A stretch of DNA of 15,921 nt from contig CALCHC010000135.1 in the NCBI GenBank assembly GCA_937901335.1, forward strand, positions 1 to 15,921. Reading direction: 5' to 3'. A program made the translations under genes and the position numbers. The notes under the pieces are model-generated. The model was not told where the DNA came from. It searched no databases and was given only the letters and a program-made list of their open reading frames with translations. The DNA comes from an uncultured Phascolarctobacterium sp. GTDB taxonomy: Bacteria; Bacillota; Negativicutes; Acidaminococcales; Acidaminococcaceae. Positions within the stretch are counted from its first letter, which is position 1. The number at the start of each line of letters is the position of its first letter. Positions 7,931-15,867 of this stretch are shown here, piece by piece.

Positions 7931-8974
7931 ATGGAAGAAGTAATTGCTGATAAAGCTGTTGAATGGCAACAAATTTTAGAGCAGGCTTTTTCCATGTTGC
8001 ATCGTGCAAAAGAAACAGAAGGTGACCAAGCGTTGCAACAGGTGAGCTTGTTGGGATGCGTTGGGCTAAAAACAGGAATGGTTCAAGAAGCAGAAGCCTG
8101 CTTCAAAGAACTACTTGCTGTGGATGGCTCCGATGGTTCAGCCTTCTGTTATTTAGTTTGCGTAAAAAATATGCTGATGATGGCAGCTCGCATGCGTAAA
8201 GGTGAATTGTTTACTGAATGGTTGAAGGAAGCTGAAGAAAAATTAAGCCTTACTCTTAACCAAGTGGAACAAGATAAAGCGGTAGATTTTATTATCGCGC
8301 TGACATTTATTGTTTGCGATAGAAGGTATGTTGATTCTTTAGCAGTTGTAAGAAATTTGGCTAATCAAGTCATCACTAGCATTCAAGATAAAAAATTATT
8401 GCAAGCTTTGTTCAACGAATGGACAAGCTTGATTGCCCAAATGGCTCGCAGAAATTGGAGCGAGGTTAACAGCTTTTTGCTTACTGTTCTGCTGAAGGCA
8501 CTCCTGAAAAAACAAGATTTGCAAGTTTTGAAGTTGACTTTGTTGCAACTGAATATGCACTTGCAAATGTATAGTCGTTGGGATGGATTCGAAAAAGCTT
8601 TTATTACCTACAAAGAGCTGCAGTATTTTTATTTGCTCCTTTTAAAACGTGCAGGTAGAATGGAAATCGCAGAAGACTTGCGTAAGCAATACTTTGTCAT
8701 TGTACTGCGTTCTATTCGTGATTGGATTGCCAATGTAGCGCGCGTAGGTATGCTTGACGATCTTGATATCATCCGTGATTGGCAGGAACTGCTTAAAAAT
8801 AATTTATCCAAGAGCGTACAAACTTGGGTAGATTTATTAGTACAACTGGAAATAAACTACTGGCATCTAACCAAGCCTAAGACCAGTCGCAAACAACTGG
8901 AATACTTGGCAGATTTACTGGAACCTAATGTGGTGACAGATGAATATAGAATGATGTTGAAAGTTGTAGCGTAA
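7931..8974 (+). CDS. Conserved-looking hypothetical alpha-helical protein, TPR-like start
   Basis: A 347-residue protein that I do not recognise. It has no signal peptide, no clear membrane segment and no catalytic motif; almost the whole length looks alpha-helical and rich in Leu, Lys, Glu and Gln. Residues about 38-75 (LLGCVGLKTGMVQEAEACF onward) match the spacing of one degenerate tetratricopeptide repeat, and the rest could be further helical-repeat units. The start has AAGGTTGGTG (7916-7925) as ribosome site, a weaker match than its neighbours. It is the last gene of the operon from etfB, 21 nt after pyk, and a terminator follows 16 nt after its stop. A protein-protein scaffold role would be typical of such folds but is only a guess. 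Confidence 0.8.
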   Translation: MEEVIADKAVEWQQILEQAFSMLHRAKETEGDQALQQVSLLGCVGLKTGMVQEAEACFKELLAVDGSDGSAFCYLVCVKNMLMMAARMRKGELFTEWLKEAEEKLSLTLNQVEQDKAVDFIIALTFIVCDRRYVDSLAVVRNLANQVITSIQDKKLLQALFNEWTSLIAQMARRNWSEVNSFLLTVLLKALLKKQDLQVLKLTLLQLNMHLQMYSRWDGFEKAFITYKELQYFYLLLLKRAGRMEIAEDLRKQYFVIVLRSIRDWIANVARVGMLDDLDIIRDWQELLKNNLSKSVQTWVDLLVQLEINYWHLTKPKTSRKQLEYLADLLEPNVVTDEYRMMLKVVA

Positions 8975-8990
8975 AATTTTAGATATGACA

Positions 8991-9020
8991 AAGGCTCCGC
9001 TTAATGGCGGAGCCTTTTTT
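8991..9020 (+). terminator. Rho-independent terminator after the etfBA-pyk operon
   Basis: AAGGCTCCGC (8991-9000) pairs perfectly with GCGGAGCCTT (9007-9016) around a 6-nt loop, giving a 10-bp GC-rich stem whose 3' side runs into six T residues (9015-9020). It lies 16 nt after the stop of the 347-residue gene and closes that transcript. Confidence 0.93.
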
Positions 9021-9073
9021 GTATGTGTGTGGTAAGTTTGTGCATTTATATTAAGATGTTTAACTACTAAGCG

Positions 9074-9136
9074 TTGAACATAAATAAACGATTAATTTAT
9101 ACTTGACTGTGTGCTGAAAGAGACATAAACTATAAT
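9074..9136 (+). promoter_or_regulatory. Candidate promoter region for addBA
   Basis: The 223-bp gap before addB holds overlapping promoter-like pairs. TTGAAC (9074-9079) is followed after 18 nt by TATACT (9098-9103). TTGACT (9103-9108) is followed after 17 nt by TAAACT (9126-9131). A perfect TATAAT (9131-9136) lies 22 nt from TTGACT, too far to be ideal. One or more of these should drive addB because a strong terminator lies just upstream. Which is used cannot be decided from sequence. Confidence 0.5.
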
Positions 9137-9138
9137 AA

Positions 9139-9160
9139 AAAGATAAGACGTCTTATTTTT
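9139..9160. promoter_or_regulatory. Near-perfect 22-bp palindrome, candidate operator before addB
   Basis: The centre ATAAGACGTCTTAT (9143-9156) is a perfect dyad with no loop; three more A/T pairs outside one mismatched pair extend it to 9139-9160 (10 of 11 pairs match). A zero-length loop suits a dimeric DNA-binding protein better than an RNA hairpin. It sits 3-25 nt after TATAAT and 38 nt before the addB ATG, where a bound repressor would block initiation. It does not look like the Bacillus-type LexA box (GAAC-N4-GTTC). The cognate regulator is unknown. Confidence 0.4.
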
Positions 9161-9197
9161 AAGTAGGGTTCTCTGAAAAAAAGATAGGAGCATAAAA

Positions 9198-12137
9198 ATG
9201 GCTAATTTATATTGCGTACCTTTGGGGCACAGTCCCCGTAGTTTATTTTATGAAAAATTGCAAAGTGTTGGTTATGATAAGGGCGTATTGGTTTTACCAA
9301 GTCGTCTTTTGATGCATCAAGCAGAATGTGAAGCTAACATCAGAACCATTGACATAGATTTTTTGGCAAATACTATTCTGAGAGATAATGGCTACCTTGA
9401 TTTAGAGCAGATTAATCGTCGCAGTCAAGAGCTGGTGATTAAAGAGTTAGTAAAGTTTTTATCTGGTCGTGACAAGCTGGAATATTTTGGCACCTTGGCA
9501 GAAAAGCCTGGTTTCATCAAAGCGCTTACTTCTTTAGTTGGGCAGCTTACTCGTAGTGGAGCTTCGGAAGTACAAATTTTGGAAGCATTGCAAAACTGGG
9601 GTAGAAGTGGCAACCAAGGACAAAAGGATTGGGAGATTAGCCAACTGTACGCTTTGTACCGTCAGTACCTGCGTGAAAATAATTGGTTCGATTTGGAGGG
9701 CAAGTACCGTCTTGCTATAAAAGTGTTGCAGGAAGATGATGTTAAGCTTCGTTGGCAAGAAGTATGCTTTAGTGACTTCTATGCTTTTGATGCCTTGCAA
9801 CTGGAATTTATCAAAGCCTTGAGTAAACGCGCTAATGTTAACATTGGTTTGATGTACGAAGCGCAAAAGCCGGAAGTCTTTGCTGCTGTGGAAAATACCT
9901 ACGGCGCGTTGATGAACTTTTGCCAATTGGAAAAGGTTAGCCTGCCTACCAGTGAAGCACCTAAAAATGTACGCCTTTGTCAGTTACCGGACAGAGATTT
10001 CGAAATGGCATGGGTGCTTACGGAAGTGAAACGCTTGCTCAAAAATGGTGTGGAAGCTAAAGAAATTTTGGTGACCTTCCGTGATTTTGATAACTACAAT
10101 GGCTTGCGCAAGCTTGCTGATGCTTACGGAATACCTGTTTCTGTTCCGCAGGTTTCTGCTTTGAACAGACAACCTTTGTCCGAATTGGTAATACTCCTTT
10201 TGGAAGCATACTCTGATAACCGTAATGGGGCAGAGTCTTATTTTAGAATTTTAGGTTCTGGTTTGGGCAAGCTGCTCTTTAAATTAGATGGTGAAGTTAC
10301 CAATAGTTGGCGACAAGAAAAATATTTCACTACCCGCTCCCAAGTGCAGTCCAAATGCCAAGAGCACTTTGACGTAGCAGGTAGTGCGTTGGCGTGCATC
10401 GATAGTGCTTTAGAAAAATTGCAAGTTTCTGCCACCGTCGTTGAATATAGTGCAGTACTGAAAGAGCTGTTGGAAGCTTTGAACATTGAGCGTGAACTTG
10501 GCCGCTTGCATAGGGAAAATAACCTTGACTACCAAGGGGTTAAGGCGTGCCTGAAAAGTAAGCAACTTATTTTGCAATGTTTGGAAAGCTTGGTGGAAGA
10601 TTACCAAAACTGCAAGTTGAGTGAAGAAAAAATAAGCTTGCAGGATTTTGCTATTGCCTTGCGTGAAGCAATGCAGGATTACCAAGTAACTTTAACTGAG
10701 GGCAGAAGTGATGGCGTGCTGGTTACGGATATCATCAACGCTCAAGGTTTATCTCATAAATATGTTTATTTGTTAGGCTTGCGTGAGGGTGAATTCCCCG
10801 CAGGTAGCAGTGAAAACTGGATCTATAATGATGAAGAACGTAAGCAATTGGTTGGCGCAGGTATTGATATGCCGACGACAGCGCAATCTTATGTTGATGA
10901 TGCTTACTTTTTTGCTTCTACTATCGCTCAAGCGGAAGAAAGCTTAGTACTGACTTATTATGTTGACGATAAGTCAGGAGCTTCTGCTTATGTTGGCGAG
11001 GTAGAGAAAAAGTATGGTGTAAAAACGGAAGTTGTTTTGGATAAGCAACCTGTTTCCTTAGATGAAAGCTTTAACTTGGGGAAAAAGCTACCTTGTGTTT
11101 GGGCGATGAGATATTTAGGCCCTATACCTGCGTGTATTTCTACTGTTGATCATCAGCGTAGTAGTTTTAAGGTATATAATGGTGCAATTAAAGAAGAAGC
11201 GTTGCGTTCTGAAATAGAAAGCTTTGTTGGCAATACCTTTAGTCCGTCTTCTTTAGAAGTGTACGCTCAATGTCCTTTTAGATTTTTGGGTGAGCGAGTG
11301 TGGAAGCAAAGAGAGTTTGTTGAAAAAGAAGAGCTTGCTGCTCCTGCCGATGAAGGAAGTTTATTGCATGCCACTTTGGCAAAATTTTTAGGTAAGCATT
11401 TGCGAGAAAAGTTACCTAAGTATGAATTTGCTGTTCTATGGGAAGAACTTAAAGGTGATTTTGAAGCAGTATGCACTGAATTTATTGCTAATGGCACTTT
11501 GGAGCAAAACGAATTGTGGCAGGCAGAACAAGGTCGTTTACTGAACACTTTGCGCAGATGGTTACGTTATGAGTACGATTTACAAGAAGTGTGGGATTTT
11601 GTACCCTGCGCTGTGGAATGGGACTTTAGCAGTAAAAATGGTAAGCCTTTGCGTTTAAGTTTACCAAGCGGTAAAAAGTTTGCCATTATGGGACGACTTG
11701 ACCGCATTGATGCTAATGGTGATAAAGTTTTTGTTACTGATTACAAGCTTTCCGGTACGCCTGCAGGTAGCGATTTGCCGGCTGGTATTGATTTGCAGTT
11801 GCCAGTTTATCTTTTGGCTGCTAGTGAATTATATGGCAAGGAAGTTGCCGGTGGCGGTTACTTGTCCTTGAAAGCAGGAGAACGCAAAGCTACCGTGAAA
11901 CTGGATGATACTGTGGACTTCCCCTTCAACAAAAGAAGTGTCGATTATTTTAAAGATGCTGAAGATAAATGGAGGGCTTTTAGGGAATTTAGCACTAAGC
12001 TTTTAGAAGATTATGTGCAAGGGATTTATGATGGCGATTTCAGAGTAGAGCCTAAGAAAAAATGTAGTCCTTATTGTCCTCTGAAAGATATTTGCCGTTT
12101 GAGCATTGTTAACCAAGGAGGTGAAGCTGATGAGTAA
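9198..12137 (+). CDS. addB: ATP-dependent helicase/nuclease subunit B (AddB/RexB type)
   Basis: AddB-like subunit of the double-strand-break repair helicase-nuclease, 979 residues, shorter than Bacillus AddB (about 1160). The N-terminal part is helicase-like but the region expected to hold Walker A reads PLGHSPRSLF, with no GKT, so ATP binding there looks lost, as in RexB-type subunits. The C-terminal RecB-family nuclease has H724, D835 in GRLDRID, D848-Y849-K850 and Q867 with Y871. Cysteines C692 (in QCPFRFLG) and C956, C960 and C966 (CSPYCPLKDIC) fit the iron-sulfur 'staple' of AddB, with Cx3C rather than Cx2C spacing. AGGAG (9186-9190) is 7 nt before the ATG. The stop overlaps addA by 8 nt. 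In the family this subunit supplies one nuclease and helps recognise Chi. Confidence 0.92.
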   Translation: MANLYCVPLGHSPRSLFYEKLQSVGYDKGVLVLPSRLLMHQAECEANIRTIDIDFLANTILRDNGYLDLEQINRRSQELVIKELVKFLSGRDKLEYFGTLAEKPGFIKALTSLVGQLTRSGASEVQILEALQNWGRSGNQGQKDWEISQLYALYRQYLRENNWFDLEGKYRLAIKVLQEDDVKLRWQEVCFSDFYAFDALQLEFIKALSKRANVNIGLMYEAQKPEVFAAVENTYGALMNFCQLEKVSLPTSEAPKNVRLCQLPDRDFEMAWVLTEVKRLLKNGVEAKEILVTFRDFDNYNGLRKLADAYGIPVSVPQVSALNRQPLSELVILLLEAYSDNRNGAESYFRILGSGLGKLLFKLDGEVTNSWRQEKYFTTRSQVQSKCQEHFDVAGSALACIDSALEKLQVSATVVEYSAVLKELLEALNIERELGRLHRENNLDYQGVKACLKSKQLILQCLESLVEDYQNCKLSEEKISLQDFAIALREAMQDYQVTLTEGRSDGVLVTDIINAQGLSHKYVYLLGLREGEFPAGSSENWIYNDEERKQLVGAGIDMPTTAQSYVDDAYFFASTIAQAEESLVLTYYVDDKSGASAYVGEVEKKYGVKTEVVLDKQPVSLDESFNLGKKLPCVWAMRYLGPIPACISTVDHQRSSFKVYNGAIKEEALRSEIESFVGNTFSPSSLEVYAQCPFRFLGERVWKQREFVEKEELAAPADEGSLLHATLAKFLGKHLREKLPKYEFAVLWEELKGDFEAVCTEFIANGTLEQNELWQAEQGRLLNTLRRWLRYEYDLQEVWDFVPCAVEWDFSSKNGKPLRLSLPSGKKFAIMGRLDRIDANGDKVFVTDYKLSGTPAGSDLPAGIDLQLPVYLLAASELYGKEVAGGGYLSLKAGERKATVKLDDTVDFPFNKRSVDYFKDAEDKWRAFREFSTKLLEDYVQGIYDGDFRVEPKKKCSPYCPLKDICRLSIVNQGGEADE
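12115..12124 (+). promoter_or_regulatory. Strong ribosome binding site that sets the addA start
   Basis: AAGGAGGTGA (12115-12124) is a near-complete anti-16S match inside the end of addB, 5 nt before ATG 12130. It favours that ATG over the in-frame TTG at 12106, which lies upstream of the site. Confidence 0.85.
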
Positions 12138-15100
12138 TTTTACAGATCAACAATTAAAAGCTATTACTACCATTGATAACAATGTTGCTGTAAGTGCAGG
12201 TGCAGGTAGCGGTAAAACTCGCGTGCTTGTAGAACGCTTTTTACATATTTTGGAACAAGGCAAAAATGTTAGTCCTAAAGAAATTTTAGCCATCACCTTC
12301 ACCCGCAAGGCTGCAGGGGAAATGAAAGAACGTGTGCGTACTTCAATGGAAGATAGGCTTGCCGCTGATGTGAATGGTTTTTGGAAGAACCATCTTCAAG
12401 AATTGGAACGCGCGCAAATTACTACAATCCATGGTTTTTGCAATAGACTTCTTAAAGAAAATCCTGTAGAAACTGGTCTTGACCCTGCCTTTAAATTGGC
12501 AGAGGAGTTCGAGGGAGAAGAGTATCTGCAAACTTGTTTGTTAGACTTTGTTCGCCAAGGTTTAAAGAAACAACAGCAAGAGCTTATTGTATTGACTAAT
12601 GCTTACGGCATCAACGGAACTTTGAACCAGTTGCAAAGTTTAGTACAAGAAATGGATGATATCATCGCTTTTGGAGATTTGACAACTGCGTACCAAAAGA
12701 CTTTGGATGATGAGCCTGCGGCTAAGGCAAGACTGTGCAATATAATAGAAGAATTTTCTCAACGCAATGATTTAGGTAAAACTAAAACTGCGGAAGCAGT
12801 GGCGTTGCTGAAAGAAAATCTCCACGATGTACTGGATGGTATTAAAAAGGAAGCTACTGATTTTACCGCTTATGATACTTATTTGGGTAAGCTGCGTAGC
12901 TCTGCCAAAATTAAGGAGCAACTTGAAGAAATTAGAAGCTTGAAAGCAAGCTTGCTTAATCTTGATGTAGATAGGGCAGCGTTACCTTTAGTCGAAGCTT
13001 GGCAAAAGGTGTTACAAGATTTTACGGCTTACTACCGTGCTCGTAAAAGTGAAGACGATTTCTTGACTTACGATGATTTGGAAGAGCTTGCTGTAAAACT
13101 ACTCAAAGAGAATGAGGAAGTTCGTCATAGATATCAAAAGAAGTATCGCTACCTGATGGTGGATGAGTTCCAAGATACTAATGACAGACAAAAGCAATTA
13201 ATCTATCTTTTATGTGGTGATGATGCTACTAATTTGCAAGGTCGCAAGTTATTCGTGGTAGGTGATCCCAAACAATCCATTTATCGTTTCCGCGGGGCAG
13301 ATGTTAGCGTATTTGCAGAAGTGCGCCAAGCGATTAAGGCGCAGGGCGGTGTGGACATCACTTTGCCGGATAACTTCCGTACTGTAGATAAAATACTGGA
13401 AGCTTGTAACGAAGTGTTCGAAGAATTACTTGGTACTGACGAAAAGCAGGATGTGTTCTTTGAACCGCTCATTCCTCATAATACTAGCGAGAACAAGCCT
13501 GTTTTATTGCAAGTGCCTTACGATAAAAATACTAAGGATAAAGCTCGACAGTTGGAAGCGGAAGCAGTGGCTCGTCATATAAAAGAGCTGCACCAACAAG
13601 GAAAAGCTTATGGTGGAATGGCAATTCTGCTTAGCGCCATGACAGCCTGCAATGTTATGACGGAAGCTTTGGAAAAGGCTAAGATTCCTTACCAAATAGT
13701 AGATGGCAAAGGCTTTTACGAAAGACAAGAAGTTTTAGACTTTCTTCATTTGCTGACAGTACTGCAAAATAGAGAGCGTAGTCTGGAATTAGCAGGTGTA
13801 TTGCGCTCACCTTATTTTGGTATTAGTGATGAAATTATCACTAAAATGTTCCTGATAGTAAATGCTGAACGACGTTCTTTGTGGGATGTGTTGATGGATT
13901 TTGACGTTACTTCTATCAAAGAACCACACGCTTGCCTTGTAGAATTTGCAAGAAATAATTTGGCTTATCTGCGAAATGTGGCGTCACTTTTGGCTTTGCC
14001 GGAGCTGCTAGAAAAAATTATGCGAGTATTACGTTTGGAAGCAGTAATGTATTTGCAGGAAAATGGCATTGCAAAATTTGCTAACGTGAAAAAACTTATT
14101 GGTTTGGCACAGGAACATTGTGCTTCTAAACAAGGAACGCTCACTTCTTGGTTGGAATATGTTGCTGCTTTGCGCAAGGCGCAAGCTCGTGAAACAGCAG
14201 CCAATGTACACGCAGCAGATGCTGTAACTATTATGACCATTCATAAATCCAAAGGTTTGGAATTTGATACTGTTTACTTGCCCATGCTTGATAGACGTGG
14301 CGCTTCTGATGTAAGTATTGTTAAATTTCACAAGCAGTTAGGTTTGGGTGTAAAGGCTGTCCTTGATAATGGCGAGACCGTTGAAAGCAGTGTATTATCC
14401 AAAATTAAAGATGAAGATAAAAAGCTGCAAAAGGCTGAAAAGCAACGTCAACTTTATGTGGCTATGACTAGGGCGAAAAATAGATTGGTTATGTCCGGTG
14501 CCTTCAATGAAGAAGGCGATAGCAATGCGGATAACTGGTTTAACGATTTGCGTGGTATTTTGCAAGATAGCGATAACGTGGAAAATGTTATCGTGGATAT
14601 GCGAGAGGAAAGTCTTGAACCAAAAGTTGTTGAAGAAGATCTTGATTATGGTATTCCCAATGACGAATTACTTGAAGATTTGGCAAGTTATTGTGCTAGT
14701 GGTAAAAATTATTTTTCGCCATCTTCTTTGCAAACCTATCTCCATTGCGAGCGTCAATACTTCTATCAACAAGAAGGCTTGCCTGCACTCGAAGGTGAGG
14801 GCGAGGGTGGAGGAGAGCTTCCACCTCATGCCATTGGTAGCATTGTGCACAAAGCCTTGGAACTTTACGATGGGAAGGATTTAGAAGTTGCTTTCAACAA
14901 GGCTGTAGAAGAATTTACTCCGGGGAATGTAAGTGGCACTGCTAAAGCAAAGCAAATGCTGGAAAACTATGTTGCCAGTGATTTGTATAAGGCTTTGCCT
15001 AAAAATAAGCTTAAAGAAATGCAATTTGCCCTGCCTGTTGACGACTTGCTTGTTAGTGGTGTCGTTGACTGCGTAGTGGAAACTGCTGACGGTTTGCTTC

Positions 15101-15399
15101 TGGTAGATTATAAAACCGGTCGCCCGCCTAAACAGGATGAGGTTAAAGTAGGCTATGCTTATCAACTGGCAATTTATAAATACGCTGTTGAAAAGCTTTT
15201 GAACAAAAAGGTTATTGAAGCAAAACTACACTTCTTGCAAAATTTAAGCGAGTGGAGCATGCCTATGGATAAGGATTATCTTGATGCTTCTCTTGCTCTT
15301 TGCAATGAAATTCGTAGCAAGGCTAAGGAAGAAGATTTTACTTGTAACCTTGCCAATTGCAAATATTGTCCGTATAATTATCTATGTCCGCAAAAATGA
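12130..15399 (+). CDS. addA: ATP-dependent helicase/nuclease subunit A (AddA)
   Basis: UvrD/Rep-type superfamily 1 helicase fused to a RecB-family nuclease, 1089 residues (Bacillus AddA about 1230). With AddB it unwinds and trims broken DNA ends for RecA-dependent repair. Helicase motifs in order: Q motif near Q7-Q8, Walker A AGAGSGKT (23-30), ITFTRKAAGEM, DEFQD (345-349), GDPKQSIYRFRGAD, TIHKSKGLEF (703-712) and LYVAMTRAK (775-783). Nuclease residues: H907, D980, D993-Y994-K995, and Q1012 with Y1016. Unusually, C873 (LHCERQ) together with C1077, C1080 and C1086 (CKYCPYNYLC) gives the C...Cx2Cx5C pattern of iron-sulfur nucleases such as AddB and Cas4; C1072 is a spare. The ATG at 12130 is chosen for the strong ribosome site just upstream; the frame stays open back to a TTG at 12106. 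It overlaps addB by 8 nt. Confidence 0.96.
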   Translation: MSNFTDQQLKAITTIDNNVAVSAGAGSGKTRVLVERFLHILEQGKNVSPKEILAITFTRKAAGEMKERVRTSMEDRLAADVNGFWKNHLQELERAQITTIHGFCNRLLKENPVETGLDPAFKLAEEFEGEEYLQTCLLDFVRQGLKKQQQELIVLTNAYGINGTLNQLQSLVQEMDDIIAFGDLTTAYQKTLDDEPAAKARLCNIIEEFSQRNDLGKTKTAEAVALLKENLHDVLDGIKKEATDFTAYDTYLGKLRSSAKIKEQLEEIRSLKASLLNLDVDRAALPLVEAWQKVLQDFTAYYRARKSEDDFLTYDDLEELAVKLLKENEEVRHRYQKKYRYLMVDEFQDTNDRQKQLIYLLCGDDATNLQGRKLFVVGDPKQSIYRFRGADVSVFAEVRQAIKAQGGVDITLPDNFRTVDKILEACNEVFEELLGTDEKQDVFFEPLIPHNTSENKPVLLQVPYDKNTKDKARQLEAEAVARHIKELHQQGKAYGGMAILLSAMTACNVMTEALEKAKIPYQIVDGKGFYERQEVLDFLHLLTVLQNRERSLELAGVLRSPYFGISDEIITKMFLIVNAERRSLWDVLMDFDVTSIKEPHACLVEFARNNLAYLRNVASLLALPELLEKIMRVLRLEAVMYLQENGIAKFANVKKLIGLAQEHCASKQGTLTSWLEYVAALRKAQARETAANVHAADAVTIMTIHKSKGLEFDTVYLPMLDRRGASDVSIVKFHKQLGLGVKAVLDNGETVESSVLSKIKDEDKKLQKAEKQRQLYVAMTRAKNRLVMSGAFNEEGDSNADNWFNDLRGILQDSDNVENVIVDMREESLEPKVVEEDLDYGIPNDELLEDLASYCASGKNYFSPSSLQTYLHCERQYFYQQEGLPALEGEGEGGGELPPHAIGSIVHKALELYDGKDLEVAFNKAVEEFTPGNVSGTAKAKQMLENYVASDLYKALPKNKLKEMQFALPVDDLLVSGVVDCVVETADGLLLVDYKTGRPPKQDEVKVGYAYQLAIYKYAVEKLLNKKVIEAKLHFLQNLSEWSMPMDKDYLDASLALCNEIRSKAKEEDFTCNLANCKYCPYNYLCPQK

Positions 15400-15414
15400 A
15401 GTGAGGGGTAATAT

Positions 15415-15606
15415 ATGGAAAAATTTGAAATGTGGGATTTCATCTGCGTTGGAACAATTCTTTTTAGTCTGTGGATGAATACCTATGGCTTGAAGATGTG
15501 CCGCGAAGCTAATAAAGATGGCTTCAATGAAAAAAGCATACGCAACAAAGCGTGGGGTGCTGGTGTTGCAGCAGCTTTGTATTTAATTGTTAGGTTCTTT
15601 GGTTAA
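15415..15606 (+). CDS. Small two-helix membrane protein, unknown
   Basis: A 63-residue protein starting 15 nt after the addA stop, with GTGAGGGG (15401-15408) 6 nt before the ATG. Two hydrophobic stretches, about residues 9-26 (FICVGTILFSLWMNTYGL) and 46-62 (AWGAGVAAALYLIVRFF), flank a charged middle (KMCREANKDGFNEKSIRNK). It is most likely a hairpin in the membrane. No family recognised. It is the last gene of the addBA transcript, since a terminator follows 7 nt after its stop. A link to DNA repair is not implied by the sequence. The ribosome site and operon placement make it a believable gene. Confidence 0.7.
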   Translation: MEKFEMWDFICVGTILFSLWMNTYGLKMCREANKDGFNEKSIRNKAWGAGVAAALYLIVRFFG

Positions 15607-15613
15607 TTTAGGG

Positions 15614-15645
15614 CAGGTACGCGCGAGAGTGCGTACCTGTTTTTT
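15614..15645 (+). terminator. Rho-independent terminator after the addBA operon
   Basis: CAGGTACGC (15614-15622) pairs with GCGTACCTG (15631-15639). A G-T and a C-G pair extend the stem to 11 bp, closed by a GAGA tetraloop (15625-15628, GNRA type), followed by six T (15640-15645). It sits right behind the small membrane protein gene. Confidence 0.93.
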
Positions 15646-15677
15646 ATTGCATGTGAAAATTTTAAATTAAAAATAAT

Positions 15678-15725
15678 AAAAGCGTTAGAAGCACTTTGAT
15701 TTTAGAGTGTTTCTAACGCTTTTTT
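15678..15725. terminator. Second strong hairpin terminator, possibly bidirectional
   Basis: AAGCGTTAGAA (15680-15690) pairs perfectly with TTCTAACGCTT (15711-15721). The stem continues inward through one G-T wobble and CACT/AGTG to a loop of about 6 nt (15698-15703), for some 18 paired positions. Six T follow (15720-15725). The left flank is A-rich, so on the opposite strand it would also end in a T-rich run. It may stop transcripts entering from the right as well as residual read-through from addBA. Confidence 0.8.
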
Positions 15726-15726
15726 G

Positions 15727-15780
15727 ATATAGAAATAGTTGAAAAATAAGAGTGTACAAAAAAGTAAACCTTTTTGTACA
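15727..15780 (+). repeat. Left arm of a 54-bp inverted repeat
   Basis: From 15727 (ATATAGAAATAGTTG...) the sequence matches the reverse complement of the right window edge: the first 43 bases are identical, and positions 44-54 differ at two sites. The arm contains an inner dyad, GTGTACAAAAA (15752-15762) facing TTTTTGTACAC (15771-15781) across 8 nt. It begins one base after the T-run of the hairpin at 15678-15725. Confidence 0.9.
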
Positions 15781-15867
15781 CCAGTTATAAGTAAATATTA
15801 ACACAACTTTTACAAAAAAACCATAGTTGATTTTGTATACATGAGTTTTCTTTAAATTAAAAACGAA

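Noticed and set aside
9139..9160. Terminator or attenuator at the addB palindrome
   Set aside because: The dyad has no loop and is AT-rich, so a folded RNA would be weak; a protein-binding site is the better reading.
12106..12129. TTG start for addA eight codons upstream
   Set aside because: The near-perfect ribosome site at 12115-12124 lies downstream of this TTG and correctly in front of ATG 12130; the added residues do not look like family sequence.
14498..14884. Plus-strand 128-codon frame inside addA
   Set aside because: Out-of-frame shadow within the continuous AddA helicase-nuclease reading frame, without a ribosome site.
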